The translations under genes were made by a program, and so were the position numbers. Of a DNA stretch of 64,000 bases, positions 14,591-23,882 are shown piece after piece. The first letter of the stretch is position 1. Each line of letters begins with the position of its first letter. Below the pieces are notes generated by a model. It was given only the letters and a program-made list of their open reading frames with translations, was not told the origin of the DNA and searched no databases. Source of the stretch: Actinomyces sp. (GTDB lineage: Bacteria > Actinomycetota > Actinomycetes > Actinomycetales > Actinomycetaceae); assembly GCA_022649165.1 (NCBI GenBank), contig JALCNR010000008.1, positions 50,208 through 114,207 on the forward strand. The letters are read 5' to 3'.

Positions 14591-16120
14591 ATGCGCAACA
14601 GCGTGCACCTCATCGTCTACACCGCCCGGCTGGGAGGCACCATCCGCCAGACCGGCGAGCTGCTCCGCTCCGGCTTCGGGGACGCGATCGGAGGGGTCCA
14701 CCTGCTGCCGTACTTCACCCCCTTCGACGGGGTCGACGCCGGCTTCGACCCGGTCGACCACACCGCTGTGGACCCGCGTCTGGGCACGTGGGAGGACATC
14801 CGGAACATCTCACGCGACTACCAGGTCACCACGGACATGATCGTCAACCACATGTCCTCCCACTCGGCGCAGTTCCGCGACGTGCTGGCCCGCGGACAGG
14901 ACTCCCCCTTCGCCCCGATGTTCCTCAGCCTGTCGACGGTGTTCCCCGACGGCGCCACGGAGGACGACCTCGCCCGGATCTACCGTCCACGCCCGGGGCT
15001 GCCGTTCACGGCCATGCGGGTCGGCGCCGAGAAGCGCCTGATGTGGACGACCTTCACCTCGGAGCAGGTCGACATCGACGTGGAGTCGGAGCCGGGGCGC
15101 GCCTACCTGCTGCAGATCCTCGACGCCCTGGCGGGCGCAGGGGTGTCGCTGGTGCGCCTCGATGCCGTGGGATACGCCATCAAACGGGCCGGCACCACAT
15201 GCTTCATGATCCCGCAGACCTTCGCCTTCATCGACCGGATCCGCGCCGCCGCCAACGAACGCGGCCTGGAGGTCCTCGTCGAGGTGCACTCCCACTATGA
15301 GGACCAGGTGCGGATCGCCGCGCAGGTGGACTGGGTCTATGACTTCGCCCTGCCTCCGCTGCTCCTGCACACCCTGTTCACGGGCGACGGAACCGCCCTG
15401 CTGCACTGGCTGAGGGTGCGCCCGCACAACGCCATGACGGTCTTGGACACCCACGACGGCATCGGGGTCATCGACGTCGGCCCGGGCGAGCTCCGGGCCG
15501 ACGGGACGCGCCCCGACGGCTTGCTGACGCCCGGCCAGGTGGGGGCCCTGGTCGAGGAGATCCACCGGCGCACCCGGGGGGAGAGTCGCCAGGCGACGGG
15601 AGCCGCCGCCTCCAACCTCGATCTCTACCAGGTCAACTCGACCTACTACGCGGCTCTGGGCGGGGACGACCAGGCCTACCTGATCGCCCGCGCCGTCCAG
15701 TTCTTCGTCCCCGGAGTGCCCCAGGTCTACTACGTCGGCGCGCTGGCGGGCGGCAACGACATGGATCTGCTCGCCGCCACCGGCGTCGGCCGGGACATCA
15801 ATCGGCACCGCTACACGCCCGAGGAAGTCCGCTGCGAGCTTCGGCGTCCCGTGGTCCGCGAACTGGTGGCCCTCATGCGGATCCGCTCGACACACCCGGC
15901 CTTCGACGGGACGTTCTCCCTCCTCTCGGCGGACGCGACGGCGATGTCCCTCGAGTGGCGCGGCGGGGACCGCGGTGAGCATCTCGCCCGACTGGACGTC
16001 GATTGGCGCACCCGGGAGGCCTCGATCCGCCTAAGCGCCGCCGACGGGCCGGTGACCGCGCCGCTGTCGAAGGTGAGCGCCCTGGTCGCGCGTCTGCCGC
16101 ACGGCGTCCGGACGCATTGA
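14591..16120 (+). CDS. scrP: Sucrose phosphorylase (GH13 subfamily 18)
   Basis: 509 residues, close to the 504 of the Bifidobacterium adolescentis enzyme. It starts NSVHLIVYTARLGG and carries the GH13 sites in order: nucleophile Asp191 in VRLDAVGYAIK, acid/base Glu231 in LVEVHSHY, and the DTHDGIGVIDVG motif that is characteristic of sucrose phosphorylases, followed by FFVPGVPQVYYVG and GRDINRH. The reaction converts sucrose and phosphate to glucose-1-phosphate and fructose, saving ATP. The related 6'-phosphate or glucosylglycerate phosphorylases share the fold, so sucrose specificity is likely but not proven. ATG 14591 follows GAAGGA. Spacing of 64 bp after GH32 suggests one transcript, with complementary routes for sucrose inside the cell. 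Confidence 0.9.
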   Translation: MRNSVHLIVYTARLGGTIRQTGELLRSGFGDAIGGVHLLPYFTPFDGVDAGFDPVDHTAVDPRLGTWEDIRNISRDYQVTTDMIVNHMSSHSAQFRDVLARGQDSPFAPMFLSLSTVFPDGATEDDLARIYRPRPGLPFTAMRVGAEKRLMWTTFTSEQVDIDVESEPGRAYLLQILDALAGAGVSLVRLDAVGYAIKRAGTTCFMIPQTFAFIDRIRAAANERGLEVLVEVHSHYEDQVRIAAQVDWVYDFALPPLLLHTLFTGDGTALLHWLRVRPHNAMTVLDTHDGIGVIDVGPGELRADGTRPDGLLTPGQVGALVEEIHRRTRGESRQATGAAASNLDLYQVNSTYYAALGGDDQAYLIARAVQFFVPGVPQVYYVGALAGGNDMDLLAATGVGRDINRHRYTPEEVRCELRRPVVRELVALMRIRSTHPAFDGTFSLLSADATAMSLEWRGGDRGEHLARLDVDWRTREASIRLSAADGPVTAPLSKVSALVARLPHGVRTH

Positions 16121-16146
16121 GGGGAACCCTCAAAGGACCGCGTCCG

Positions 16147-18498
16147 CTACCGTCTCCATGGACGGCCCCGCAGGCGGGGGACGACTGACCGCGGCCAGAA
16201 CCGGGCGCGCAGCGGCGCCGCGCGGAGCAGATCCCGGATGCCGTCGGCCAGGTCCCGGCGGAGTCCGGCACGGTCGGACACCGCGCCGCCGAACCGCTCC
16301 GCCACGACCGCGTCCGCGAGCGCGCGCGCCGCGGCGGCGCCGCCCGCCCCCATCGCGGTCCCCAGGCGCTCCGCGACGGCCTCGGGTGTGCGGGCGCGCG
16401 GCGGGGGTGACGAGGCCGTCGCCCGTCCGCCCGACGGCGCGCGACCGGAGACCGGTGCCAGCGCTCCCGTGTCGAGCGCGGTGTCGACCAGTTCGGCCCA
16501 GGCATCGGCCGCCGGCGACGCGCCTTCCTCGATGCCCCTGCGCCGACGGCGCCGACGCCTCCACCGGATGACCGCCGGCGCGAGGGCGGCGACCAGCATC
16601 GCGAGAGCCGCGAGGAGGCCTGCGACCGGCCCAACCGAACCGAGGCCGCCTGCGCCGCTCCCCGCGCCGTCCGCGGGACCCGAGCCGTCCGCCGGATCGG
16701 CCGCGGACGGGCCGGAGGCCGCTCCGGGATCCGCCGACCGCGTGCCGGAGGGAGTGGGAGCGGAGGCAGGGGACCCGGACGGACCGGGGTCGGCGGCGCC
16801 CGCGGCGGCGCCCGATCCGCCGTCCGCCCGCGCGCCCGCCCCGCCCGGGGTGGGCTCGTAGGCGACCCAGCCGACGCCCTCGAAGTAGACCTCGGGCCAG
16901 GCGTGCAGATCGCGGGCGGTGACCGTGGTCCATCCGGACCCCTCGGAACGGGAGGCGTATCCGACGGCGATGCGGGCCGGCATGCCCAGCGAACGCGCCA
17001 TCACGGCGAAGGCCGTGGCGAAATGGACGCAGTAGCCGCGGCGCGTCTCGAGGAACGCGGACATCGTCTGATAGGGGTCGTCGGGGTCGGCGCCGGGGGT
17101 GTAGGGGGCGTCCTCGTCGTAGGCGAAGGAGCCCGAGCGGAACCAGCCGGCGAGGGCTTCGGCGGCGTCCTTGCGGGTGGGGGCCCCGAGCGTCGCCTGC
17201 CCGGCGGCCTCCGCGATCTCGGCGGGGACGCCCTCGGGGAGGGCCCGGTAGGCGGCGAGGCCGGGAGCCGGGTCGGCGACCGGCCAGGACGACCCGTCGT
17301 CCAGCGATCCGCAGGCGTTGGGCATCTGGCCGGCCAGGAGGGGGCAGGCCACCACGGTGTAGGCGTCGTCGCGAGCGGTCACGCCGGACTCGGAGCGCGC
17401 GGTCTGCGTCTCCGCCACCCATCGCCAGTCGGAGGCCGCCCATCCGGTCGCCCCGTCGGGGACGACCCGCTGCGTCCCCTGGGACAGGGGCAGCCAGGTG
17501 CTGAGCAGTCCCTCGACGCGGATCGACATCGCTCCGGATGCCACGAGAGACGGGCTCCACACCGAGGCCATGGGATCGCCGGGGTCCAGAGGCGAGCGCG
17601 GATTCAAGACGGAGTCCTCGCCCGTGTCCTCCTCAGGGCGCCAGGTGCCGCCCTCGAGGTCGGTGAGCACGGCCAGCGTGAACCGCGTCGCGGTGCCCTC
17701 CAACGGGCCCGAGTAGCGCAGGACGGGGGTGTCGCCGCGTTCGCGGAGGTCCTCGCCCAAGGCCACGGTGACGTCGGGGACCCCGTCCCAGACCGGCCCG
17801 GTGGCGATCGCCGCCGTGTTCCACACCCGGTCCCGGCTGGGAGGCAGGAGGGCGCCCAGGCCCGCCGCCAGCGCCACGGTCAGGGCGACGGCGAGGGCTC
17901 CGCGCCACCATCCGCGCCGCGGCGGCGCCCCGATCCACAGCAGCGCCCCCAGCAGTGCGCCGCAGGCCGCCATCAGGCCCGCGGACACATGCATTGAGGT
18001 CACGACGGGGCCGACGACCAGCAGCGCGGCCGGCACCACGCCGGCCAGCAGCAGCGCCTCCATGCCGACCAGGAGCAGCGCCGCGGTCCACGCGAGGGCC
18101 AGGCAGGCGACCAGCACCAGATCGGCGAGGCCGCCGCCCACCTCCACGGGCGCCGACCCGGCGTAGATCGCCAGCCGCGCCTCGCGCACCAGGGCGTCCG
18201 GGTCCGTGGCCCACTCCCCCAGCCTCCCGGCGGCGTGGACCTGCGCGACGACCACGACGGCACCCGCAGCGAGCCCCGCGACGCAGGCCCCGATGCGCAG
18301 ACGGGGCAGGAGGGAGCGCGCCAGCGCGGCCACCCCCACGGTCGCGCCGGCGACGGCCAGGGACCAGCGGGCCCATTCGCCGGGGGCCAGCACGGAGCCG
18401 AGTCCCGTCAGGGCGACGCCGAACAGGGCGATGACCGCCGCAGCAGCGGCAAGGGGCCTGAGCCGGGGGCCGTCGTCCCTCCGATACGCCTCACGCAC
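16147..18498 (-). CDS. TgpA-like membrane transglutaminase (DUF3488 / transglutaminase core)
   Basis: 783 residues from a GTG that overlaps the DUF58 stop by 8 bases. The N-terminal about 220 residues carry several membrane helices (DUF3488-type). A large extracellular segment follows, with the transglutaminase-like core at about 470-550: RRGYCVHFATAF with Cys490, DLHAWPEVYF with His532, and WVAYEPTPG with Glu548 completing the Cys-His-acid triad. A Pro/Ala/Ser-rich linker, one more membrane helix (about 620-645) and a cytoplasmic basic tail end the protein. It is the third member of the MoxR-DUF58-transglutaminase operon found across actinobacteria, probably involved in cell-envelope protein processing. 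Longer readings to 18615 have no support. Confidence 0.88.
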   Translation of the reverse strand: MREAYRRDDGPRLRPLAAAAAVIALFGVALTGLGSVLAPGEWARWSLAVAGATVGVAALARSLLPRLRIGACVAGLAAGAVVVVAQVHAAGRLGEWATDPDALVREARLAIYAGSAPVEVGGGLADLVLVACLALAWTAALLLVGMEALLLAGVVPAALLVVGPVVTSMHVSAGLMAACGALLGALLWIGAPPRRGWWRGALAVALTVALAAGLGALLPPSRDRVWNTAAIATGPVWDGVPDVTVALGEDLRERGDTPVLRYSGPLEGTATRFTLAVLTDLEGGTWRPEEDTGEDSVLNPRSPLDPGDPMASVWSPSLVASGAMSIRVEGLLSTWLPLSQGTQRVVPDGATGWAASDWRWVAETQTARSESGVTARDDAYTVVACPLLAGQMPNACGSLDDGSSWPVADPAPGLAAYRALPEGVPAEIAEAAGQATLGAPTRKDAAEALAGWFRSGSFAYDEDAPYTPGADPDDPYQTMSAFLETRRGYCVHFATAFAVMARSLGMPARIAVGYASRSEGSGWTTVTARDLHAWPEVYFEGVGWVAYEPTPGGAGARADGGSGAAAGAADPGPSGSPASAPTPSGTRSADPGAASGPSAADPADGSGPADGAGSGAGGLGSVGPVAGLLAALAMLVAALAPAVIRWRRRRRRRRGIEEGASPAADAWAELVDTALDTGALAPVSGRAPSGGRATASSPPPRARTPEAVAERLGTAMGAGGAAAARALADAVVAERFGGAVSDRAGLRRDLADGIRDLLRAAPLRARFWPRSVVPRLRGRPWRR

Positions 18499-19636
18499 CG
18501 TCGCCGCCCCCGCCCGCCACCGTCTCGGCCCGCCAGCCGGCTGGCATACCGGCGGGGGCCGCCCCCGGGCCGGTGAGCAGCAGCAGGCCGCGCGGGAGGC
18601 CCGGGAACCGGGCATCCAGCGTCCGCCGCAGACCCTGGGTCAGGGATCCGGCGACCGCCACATCCGCGTCGACGAGGACGACGCCGCCCTCAGGGCCGCG
18701 CTCCGCCGCCTCCGCGGCTCCGCCATCGGGCATGACCTCGGCCAGTGCCAGCATGAGCCGGTCCGCGTCCCCGGGGCGGAAGGCGAGCGTCCGGGCGCCG
18801 AGACCGACCGTGACGTCCTCGCCGCGTCCCAGCCACTCCAGGGACAGTGTCGCGACCACGGAAACGGCCAGCTCGAAGGCCTCGTCCCGGCCGGCGTAGG
18901 CCTCCGCGGCGGTGACCAGCGCGATCGTGTGCCGCCTGCCGGACCCGGCCTCCGGGATGTTGACCAACAGCCGACCCTGCCGGGCGGTCTGCTTCCAATG
19001 GACCAGGCGCAGGGCGTCCCCCGCGCGGTAGTCGCGGAGGTTCCCCGCGGGTTCGCCGGCCCCGGGGCGGGCGGCCTCCGCGCCCTCTCCCCCAGCGCCC
19101 ATGGGAAGCGCCTCGATCCCGAGCACCCGGGGAAGGACGACGAGGTCCACACTGCTCCTCCCCGCGGGCCGCGCCGTCATCCGGGCCAGTCCGAGCCGGT
19201 CCTCGACGGTGACGCGATCCGCCGACACCGTGTGGCGCCGTCGTCTGCCCAGGGGCGCCCGCAGCTCCGCCTGGGCGCCGCGTCCGGAGGGCGCGTCGAT
19301 CCGGGCCGTCCGCTGGACGTCCTCGTCGACGCGCCAGGCCAGGGTCAGGGGGAGCAGCGCAGGGAAGCGGTGGCGGGCCTGGACCAGCACCATCGAGGTC
19401 TCTCCCATGGTGGGAGTGGGCACCGGGGCCGTCAACCGGACGGACGGACGGGCCCAGGCGAGGGCGAGGGCGGCCCACACGAGGGCGACCAGCAGGGCGG
19501 CCGCGCACAGGACGGCCAGCAGCAGCACCTCGCGCAGGCGCAGCACAGCCCAGGCGACGGCGGCCGCGCCTCCCAGGGCGAGCACGCCCCATCCCCGCGG
19601 GGTGGGGAGCAGCCGGTGCCGGACCCGGGCGCTCAC
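18491..19636 (-). CDS. DUF58 membrane protein (vWA-like partner of MoxR)
   Basis: 381 residues starting at a GTG that overlaps the MoxR stop (GTGA). Two adjacent membrane helices occupy residues about 15-60. The diagnostic DUF58 segment GNLRDYRAGDALRLVHWKQTAR is visible near residues 197-219 (shown here only as its outline: LRDYRAGD then HWKQTAR). The rest resembles a von Willebrand A-like domain with a reduced metal site. DUF58 proteins work with MoxR-type AAA ATPases, perhaps as adaptor for metal insertion or complex assembly, and sit beside TgpA-type transglutaminases. Confidence 0.9.
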   Translation of the reverse strand: MSARVRHRLLPTPRGWGVLALGGAAAVAWAVLRLREVLLLAVLCAAALLVALVWAALALAWARPSVRLTAPVPTPTMGETSMVLVQARHRFPALLPLTLAWRVDEDVQRTARIDAPSGRGAQAELRAPLGRRRRHTVSADRVTVEDRLGLARMTARPAGRSSVDLVVLPRVLGIEALPMGAGGEGAEAARPGAGEPAGNLRDYRAGDALRLVHWKQTARQGRLLVNIPEAGSGRRHTIALVTAAEAYAGRDEAFELAVSVVATLSLEWLGRGEDVTVGLGARTLAFRPGDADRLMLALAEVMPDGGAAEAAERGPEGGVVLVDADVAVAGSLTQGLRRTLDARFPGLPRGLLLLTGPGAAPAGMPAGWRAETVAGGGGDGA

Positions 19637-20610
19637 GCCAGTCCCGGCACCGGGAGGCGGCCGAGGATCTCGGAGACGGTCTCGGCCGCGGCGGCCAGCG
19701 CGTCCAGCGAGGAGGCGTGGCGCCCGCGAGGGACCAGACGGTGGGGCAGGACGACGCCCGCGAGGGCCGCGATGTCGTCGGGCGACACGAAGGAGCGTCC
19801 GAGGACGCCCGCCCGCGCCCTCGCCATGGCGGCCAGGTGCAGGGTCGCGCGGGGGCTGGCGCCCAGCGCGATCCCCGGGTGGGCGCGGGTGGCGCCGATG
19901 AGGGAGACCAGGTAGCCGGCGACGCCGTCTGCCATCGCGATGCCGGCCACGCAGGCCCGGGCGCGCAGGATGTCATCCACGGAGGCGACGGGGGCGACAG
20001 CGTCCAGGGGATCGGAGGCTCCGGCCGCCGTGCTCCGCGCCCGCAGCATCGCCAGCTCTGCCCGGGGCTCCGGGTAGCCCAGCGAGAGGCGGATCATGAA
20101 GCGGTCGCGCTGGGCCTCGGGCAGGGGGAAAGTCCCCTCCATGTCCTGGGGGTTCTGCGTGGCGACGACCATGAACGGGTCGGGCAGGGGCAGGGTCGAG
20201 CCGTCGATGCTGACCTGACGCTCGCCCATGGCCTCGAGCAGGGCGGACTGGGTCTTCGGGGTGGCGCGGTTGACCTCGTCGCCGATGAGGACGTGCGTGA
20301 AGACGGGCCCGGGGTGGAACCGGAATTCCTGGGTGGACCGGTCGAAGACGGAGACGCCCGTGACATCGGTGGGCAGCATGTCGGACGTGAACTGGATGCG
20401 GGTGGCGCGCGCGTCGATGCTGCGCGCGAGCGCCCGGGCCAGCGTCGTCTTCCCGACGCCGGGGACGTCCTCGATGAGCATGTGGCCGCCTGCGAGCAGG
20501 GCGCACACGGCGGCGTCGATCGCCTCCGGCTTGCCCGAGATCACGGTGGCGACCGAGGCCCGGATCCGCCCTGCGATCGCCGCCACCTCCGGAGCCGTCA
20601 TGTCACCCAT
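19633..20610 (-). CDS. MoxR-family AAA ATPase
   Basis: 325 residues. Walker A is GVGKTT at 51-56, Walker B VLIGDEVNRA (acidic pair 111-112), then sensor 1 VVATQNPQDMEGTFPLPEAQ and sensor 2 in LGASPRATLHL. This is a complete MoxR ATPase, cytoplasmic, proposed to act as a chaperone for the DUF58 and transglutaminase partners encoded after it. ATG 20610 has GGAGGGGG upstream; a second ATG three codons later is less likely. A -10 element TAGACT reads toward it at 20667-20662, giving a leader of about 45 bases, and the gene is divergent from padR. Confidence 0.93.
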   Translation of the reverse strand: MGDMTAPEVAAIAGRIRASVATVISGKPEAIDAAVCALLAGGHMLIEDVPGVGKTTLARALARSIDARATRIQFTSDMLPTDVTGVSVFDRSTQEFRFHPGPVFTHVLIGDEVNRATPKTQSALLEAMGERQVSIDGSTLPLPDPFMVVATQNPQDMEGTFPLPEAQRDRFMIRLSLGYPEPRAELAMLRARSTAAGASDPLDAVAPVASVDDILRARACVAGIAMADGVAGYLVSLIGATRAHPGIALGASPRATLHLAAMARARAGVLGRSFVSPDDIAALAGVVLPHRLVPRGRHASSLDALAAAAETVSEILGRLPVPGLA

Positions 20611-20661
20611 CGCGCCCCCTCCGCATGCCCGTCCCGCGCCGCCCGTCCGAGGGGCGCGCCC

Positions 20662-20667
20662 AGTCTA
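20662..20667 (-). promoter_or_regulatory. Candidate -10 element of the moxR operon
   Basis: TAGACT on the minus strand, about 52 bases before the MoxR start codon, fits the actinobacterial -10 pattern. No convincing -35 is seen. Confidence 0.35.
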
Positions 20668-20761
20668 TTGCGGAGCGGGCGGGGATCGGCGGGAGTGCCC
20701 CCATGTCAGCCGCGGCTTCTGCTTTCTCCGGTCGATCGACGGAAATGTCAGTGGCGGGGAT

Positions 20762-20789
20762 GTAGCGTGGCGATATATCGTGCCGCTAC
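20762..20789. promoter_or_regulatory. 28-bp palindrome upstream of padR, probable PadR operator
   Basis: GTAGCG (20762-20767) and CGCTAC (20784-20789) flank a perfect central palindrome CGATATATCG (20771-20780), with 3-base unpaired positions between. It lies 17-44 bp before the padR start, in the only AT-containing part of the promoter, so the PadR protein probably binds here and controls padR and ino1. Confidence 0.6.
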
Positions 20790-20805
20790 CACGAGGGGGA
20801 CGACG

Positions 20806-21444
20806 ATGGGCGTACGAGCCGAGATGCTGGAGCTGGCGGTCCTGGGCGAGCTGGACCAGCCGACCCACGGCTACGAGCTGCGTCGGCGCCTGTCGGAATC
20901 GGTCGGCACCCTGCGTCGCCTGTCCTTCGGCTCCCTGTACCCGGCGCTGCACCGGCTGGAGCGCGGGGGGCTCATCACCGCCCAGACCTCGCCGGACCGG
21001 CCCGGCAAGCTGCTTTACACCATCACGGAGGCCGGCCGCTCCCACCTCGCCGAGGAGCTCGAGCACGTCGACAGCGACGACGACTCCTTCGGCGTGGCGA
21101 TGGGCCTGATGTCGAAGGCCTCGCCCGCCGCGCGCCTGCGCCTGCTCCAGGACCGCCGCGCGCGCGTGCTGGAGCGACGGGAGGCGCGCCGCCGCGCGGG
21201 CGACCGGGGCGGCGCCTCCCCGGAACGCGATCCCTGGCGGCTCGCGCAGCGCCAGATGGAGGCCGAGGCGGCCGATCGCGAGATCACGTGGCTCGACCGC
21301 CTCATCGCGGCCTCACAGACCCCCCAGGCGGGGCCGCCCTCGTCCGCGCCTCCCACGAAGAGGCGCGCGACGAGGGCGAACACCCCCCGCCCGGGTTCGC
21401 GGCGTGCCAGCGCCGCACCTACCCAGAAGAAGGACACAAAATGA
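20806..21444 (+). CDS. PadR-family transcriptional regulator
   Basis: 212 residues. Residues 1-75 are the PadR winged helix: [37 protein letters not shown], and [10 protein letters not shown] of the wing. A basic coiled-coil region ([19 protein letters not shown]) would provide dimerisation, and the C-terminal 40 residues are a disordered Pro/Ala/Lys tail. The stop overlaps the ino1 start in ATGA, so the two proteins are made together. In mycobacteria a PadR regulator also neighbours ino1, supporting a role in controlling inositol-phosphate supply. A 28-bp palindrome just upstream suggests autoregulation. Confidence 0.9.
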   Translation: MGVRAEMLELAVLGELDQPTHGYELRRRLSESVGTLRRLSFGSLYPALHRLERGGLITAQTSPDRPGKLLYTITEAGRSHLAEELEHVDSDDDSFGVAMGLMSKASPAARLRLLQDRRARVLERREARRRAGDRGGASPERDPWRLAQRQMEAEAADREITWLDRLIAASQTPQAGPPSSAPPTKRRATRANTPRPGSRRASAAPTQKKDTK

Positions 21445-22520
21445 CACCAATCCGCACTGCGATCGTCGGCGTGGGCAACTGCGCCTCCTCCCTGGTGCAG
21501 GGAGTCCATTACTACCACGATGCGAGCCCCGAGGACACCGTCCCCGGCCTCATGCACGTCGACTTCGGCGGCTACCACGTCCGCGACATCGAGTTCGTCG
21601 CCGCCTTCGACGTCGACGAGGCGAAGGTCGGGCTCGACCTGGCCGATGCGATCACCGCCTCCCAGAACTGCACGATCCATATCGCCGACGTGCCGCGAAC
21701 CGGCGTCGTCGTCCAGCGCGGCCACACCGGCGACGGCCTGGGGGAGTACTACCGCGACACGATCACCGAGTCCCCGGCGGAGCCCGTGGACGTCGCGGCC
21801 GCTCTGCGCGAGGCGCGCGCCGACGTGGTGGTCTCCTACCTGCCGGTGGGCTCGGACGAGGCCGACAAGTTCTACGCGCAGGCCGCCCTCGACGCGGGAT
21901 GCGCCTTCATCAACTGCATGCCCGTCTTCATCGCCTCCCGCCCGGAGTGGGCGCAGAAGTTCGCCGACGCGGGCCTGCCGATCATCGGCGACGACATCAA
22001 GAGCCAGTTCGGCGCCACCATCTCCCACCGCGACCTGGTGCGCCTGATGGAGGAGCGCGGCGTGCGCATCGACCGCACCTACCAACTCAACGTCGGGGGC
22101 AACATGGACTTCAAGAACATGTTGCAGCGCTCCCGCCTGGAGTCCAAGAAGATCTCGAAGACGAACGCCGTCACCTCGAACATGCGCGGGCACCTGGATC
22201 CCCGAGACGTGCACGTCGGCCCCTCCGACTACGTCCCGTGGCTCGACGATCGCAAGTTCGCCTTCGTGCGCGTGGAGGGGACGACCTTCGGGGACGTGCC
22301 GATCCAGATCGAGTACAAGCTTGAGGTCTGGGATTCCCCGAACTCCGCCGGGATCGTCATCGACGCCATCCGCGCGGCGAAGATCGGACTGGACCGCGGC
22401 ATCGGCGGGCCGCTGGTGAGCCCGGCCGCCTACTTCATGAAGTCCCCGCCCGAGCAGCGTCCCGATGAGGCCGCGCGCAGAGCCGTCGAGGCCTTCATCC
22501 GCGGCGAGGTCGAGCGCTGA
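21441..22520 (+). CDS. ino1: Inositol-3-phosphate synthase
   Basis: 359 residues, the length of the short actinobacterial form. The NAD-binding loop is GVGNCASS (10-17). Family segments follow: [43 protein letters not shown] with the catalytic lysine, [14 protein letters not shown], then [13 protein letters not shown]. It converts glucose-6-phosphate to inositol-3-phosphate, the first step to phosphatidylinositol, mycothiol and inositol-linked envelope lipids, in the cytoplasm. GAAGAAGGA precedes the ATG. The gene ends before a GC-rich hairpin (22550-22586). Confidence 0.96.
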   Translation: MTPIRTAIVGVGNCASSLVQGVHYYHDASPEDTVPGLMHVDFGGYHVRDIEFVAAFDVDEAKVGLDLADAITASQNCTIHIADVPRTGVVVQRGHTGDGLGEYYRDTITESPAEPVDVAAALREARADVVVSYLPVGSDEADKFYAQAALDAGCAFINCMPVFIASRPEWAQKFADAGLPIIGDDIKSQFGATISHRDLVRLMEERGVRIDRTYQLNVGGNMDFKNMLQRSRLESKKISKTNAVTSNMRGHLDPRDVHVGPSDYVPWLDDRKFAFVRVEGTTFGDVPIQIEYKLEVWDSPNSAGIVIDAIRAAKIGLDRGIGGPLVSPAAYFMKSPPEQRPDEAARRAVEAFIRGEVER

Positions 22521-22549
22521 GAAGCGAGGCGCCGCTGACGTGTCCTTGG

Positions 22550-22586
22550 CCGCGGGGGCCAGGCGGGGAACGCCCCGCCCCCGCGG
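22550..22586 (+). terminator. GC-rich hairpin after ino1
   Basis: CCGCGGG (22550-22556) plus GGCGGGG (22562-22568) pair with CCCCGCC (22573-22579) plus CCCGCGG (22580-22586), leaving a 5-base bulge and a 4-base loop. There is no T-tract, as is common for actinobacterial intrinsic terminators. It separates ino1 from the phosphofructokinase gene. Confidence 0.6.
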
Positions 22587-22654
22587 TCGGGCGGGGAACG
22601 CAGGCGCCGGCAGTCGCTACGCTGGGAGGCGCCAGCCCATCGAGGAGGACACCT

Positions 22655-23785
22655 GTGGCCACATCCAAGAAGCGCATCGGCATCCTGACGGCGGGCGGGG
22701 ACAGCCCCGGGCTCAACGCCGCGATCCGGGGGTTCGGGAAGGCGGCGATCGGCCATCACGGGATGGAGCTCATCGGGTTCCGCGACGGCATCCGGGGGCT
22801 CGCGGAGAACCGCTTCGTCGAGCTCGACTCCCAGGCGCTGTCCGGCATCCTCACCGTCGGCGGGACGATCCTGGGGACCTCGCGCGACAAGGTCCACAAG
22901 ATGATGGTGGACGGCCAGCCCACGGACATGGTCCCGACGATCCTGGACAATTGCGCCCAGGACGGCCTCGACGGCCTGGTGTGCATCGGCGGGGGCGGCA
23001 CCGCGAAGAACGCCTACCGCCTCCAGCAGGCTGGACTCAACGTCATCCACCTGCCCAAGACCATCGACAACGACATCGCCCACACGGAGACGAGTTTCGG
23101 GTTCTCCACGGCGCTGGGCATCGCCACGGAGGCCATCGACCGGCTGCACTCCACCGCCCACAGCCACCACCGGATCATCGTCGTGGAGGTCATGGGGCAC
23201 AAGGCCGGCTGGCTGGCCCTGGGGGCGGGCATCGCCGGCGGCGCCGACATCATCCTGCTGCCCGAGATCCCCTATTCCATCGACTCCGTGGCCGAGTCGA
23301 TCCGCGAGCGCGCGGCCGCCGGGCACAATTTCTCCGTCGTCGCCATCGCCGAGGGCGCCCGCGACCTCAAGGACACGGCGGATCTCGCGGCTGCCGAGGC
23401 CCTCGTGTCGGGAGCCGCGACTCCCGAGTCGAAGGAGGCCGCCAAGACCCACCGCGCCAACGTGCTGGCCGCCCACCGCGGCAATGCCTTCCGCCTGGCG
23501 GAGGCGCTGGAGGCCGCGACGGGTTTGGAGTCGCGGGTGACGATCCTGGGCTACGTCCAGCGCGGCGGCACCCCCGACGCCCAGGACCGCCTTCTGGGCA
23601 CCATCCTGGGCGGAGCCGGAGCGGACCTGGTCGCCCGGGGGGAGTACGGCGTGACGGTGGCCGCCCAGGGCCAGGGCGCCGCGCCCGTCCCGCTGAAGGA
23701 GGTCGCCGGCACCCTCAAGACGGTGCCGCTGGACCATCCATGGCTCGACGCGGCGCGCCACGTCGGCACGTGCATGGGGGACTGA
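22655..23785 (+). CDS. pfkA: 6-phosphofructokinase with non-classical nucleotide site (group III-like)
   Basis: 376 residues from a GTG preceded by GAGGAGGAC and a -10 element TACGCT at 22618-22623. The fold is Pfk[10 protein letters not shown] at the phosphate loop, PKTIDNDI with the catalytic Asp, MGHKAGW binding fructose-6-phosphate, and [10 protein letters not shown]. Compared with E. coli PfkA, the metal-binding Asp103 of GGDGS is Gly here ([10 protein letters not shown]) and Gly124 is Lys (LPKTIDND). Gly at 104 normally means ATP, while Lys at 124 is seen in pyrophosphate-dependent and some ATP enzymes. Phosphoryl donor is therefore uncertain. It makes fructose-1,6-bisphosphate in glycolysis; a PPi enzyme would also run in reverse. 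Confidence 0.9.
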   Translation: MATSKKRIGILTAGGDSPGLNAAIRGFGKAAIGHHGMELIGFRDGIRGLAENRFVELDSQALSGILTVGGTILGTSRDKVHKMMVDGQPTDMVPTILDNCAQDGLDGLVCIGGGGTAKNAYRLQQAGLNVIHLPKTIDNDIAHTETSFGFSTALGIATEAIDRLHSTAHSHHRIIVVEVMGHKAGWLALGAGIAGGADIILLPEIPYSIDSVAESIRERAAAGHNFSVVAIAEGARDLKDTADLAAAEALVSGAATPESKEAAKTHRANVLAAHRGNAFRLAEALEAATGLESRVTILGYVQRGGTPDAQDRLLGTILGGAGADLVARGEYGVTVAAQGQGAAPVPLKEVAGTLKTVPLDHPWLDAARHVGTCMGD

Positions 23786-23882
23786 CGCCTCCTCGGAGCC
23801 CCGCGACCGCCGCCCCGCTCGGGCGGCGCCGCCCTCAACTACGATGTCCCGCAAGACCCGTCCCCGACCCCAGGAGCGCTCC

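Noticed and set aside
12913..14613. 566-codon minus-strand frame over GH32
   Set aside because: Shadow frame; the GH32 catalytic motifs lie on the plus strand.
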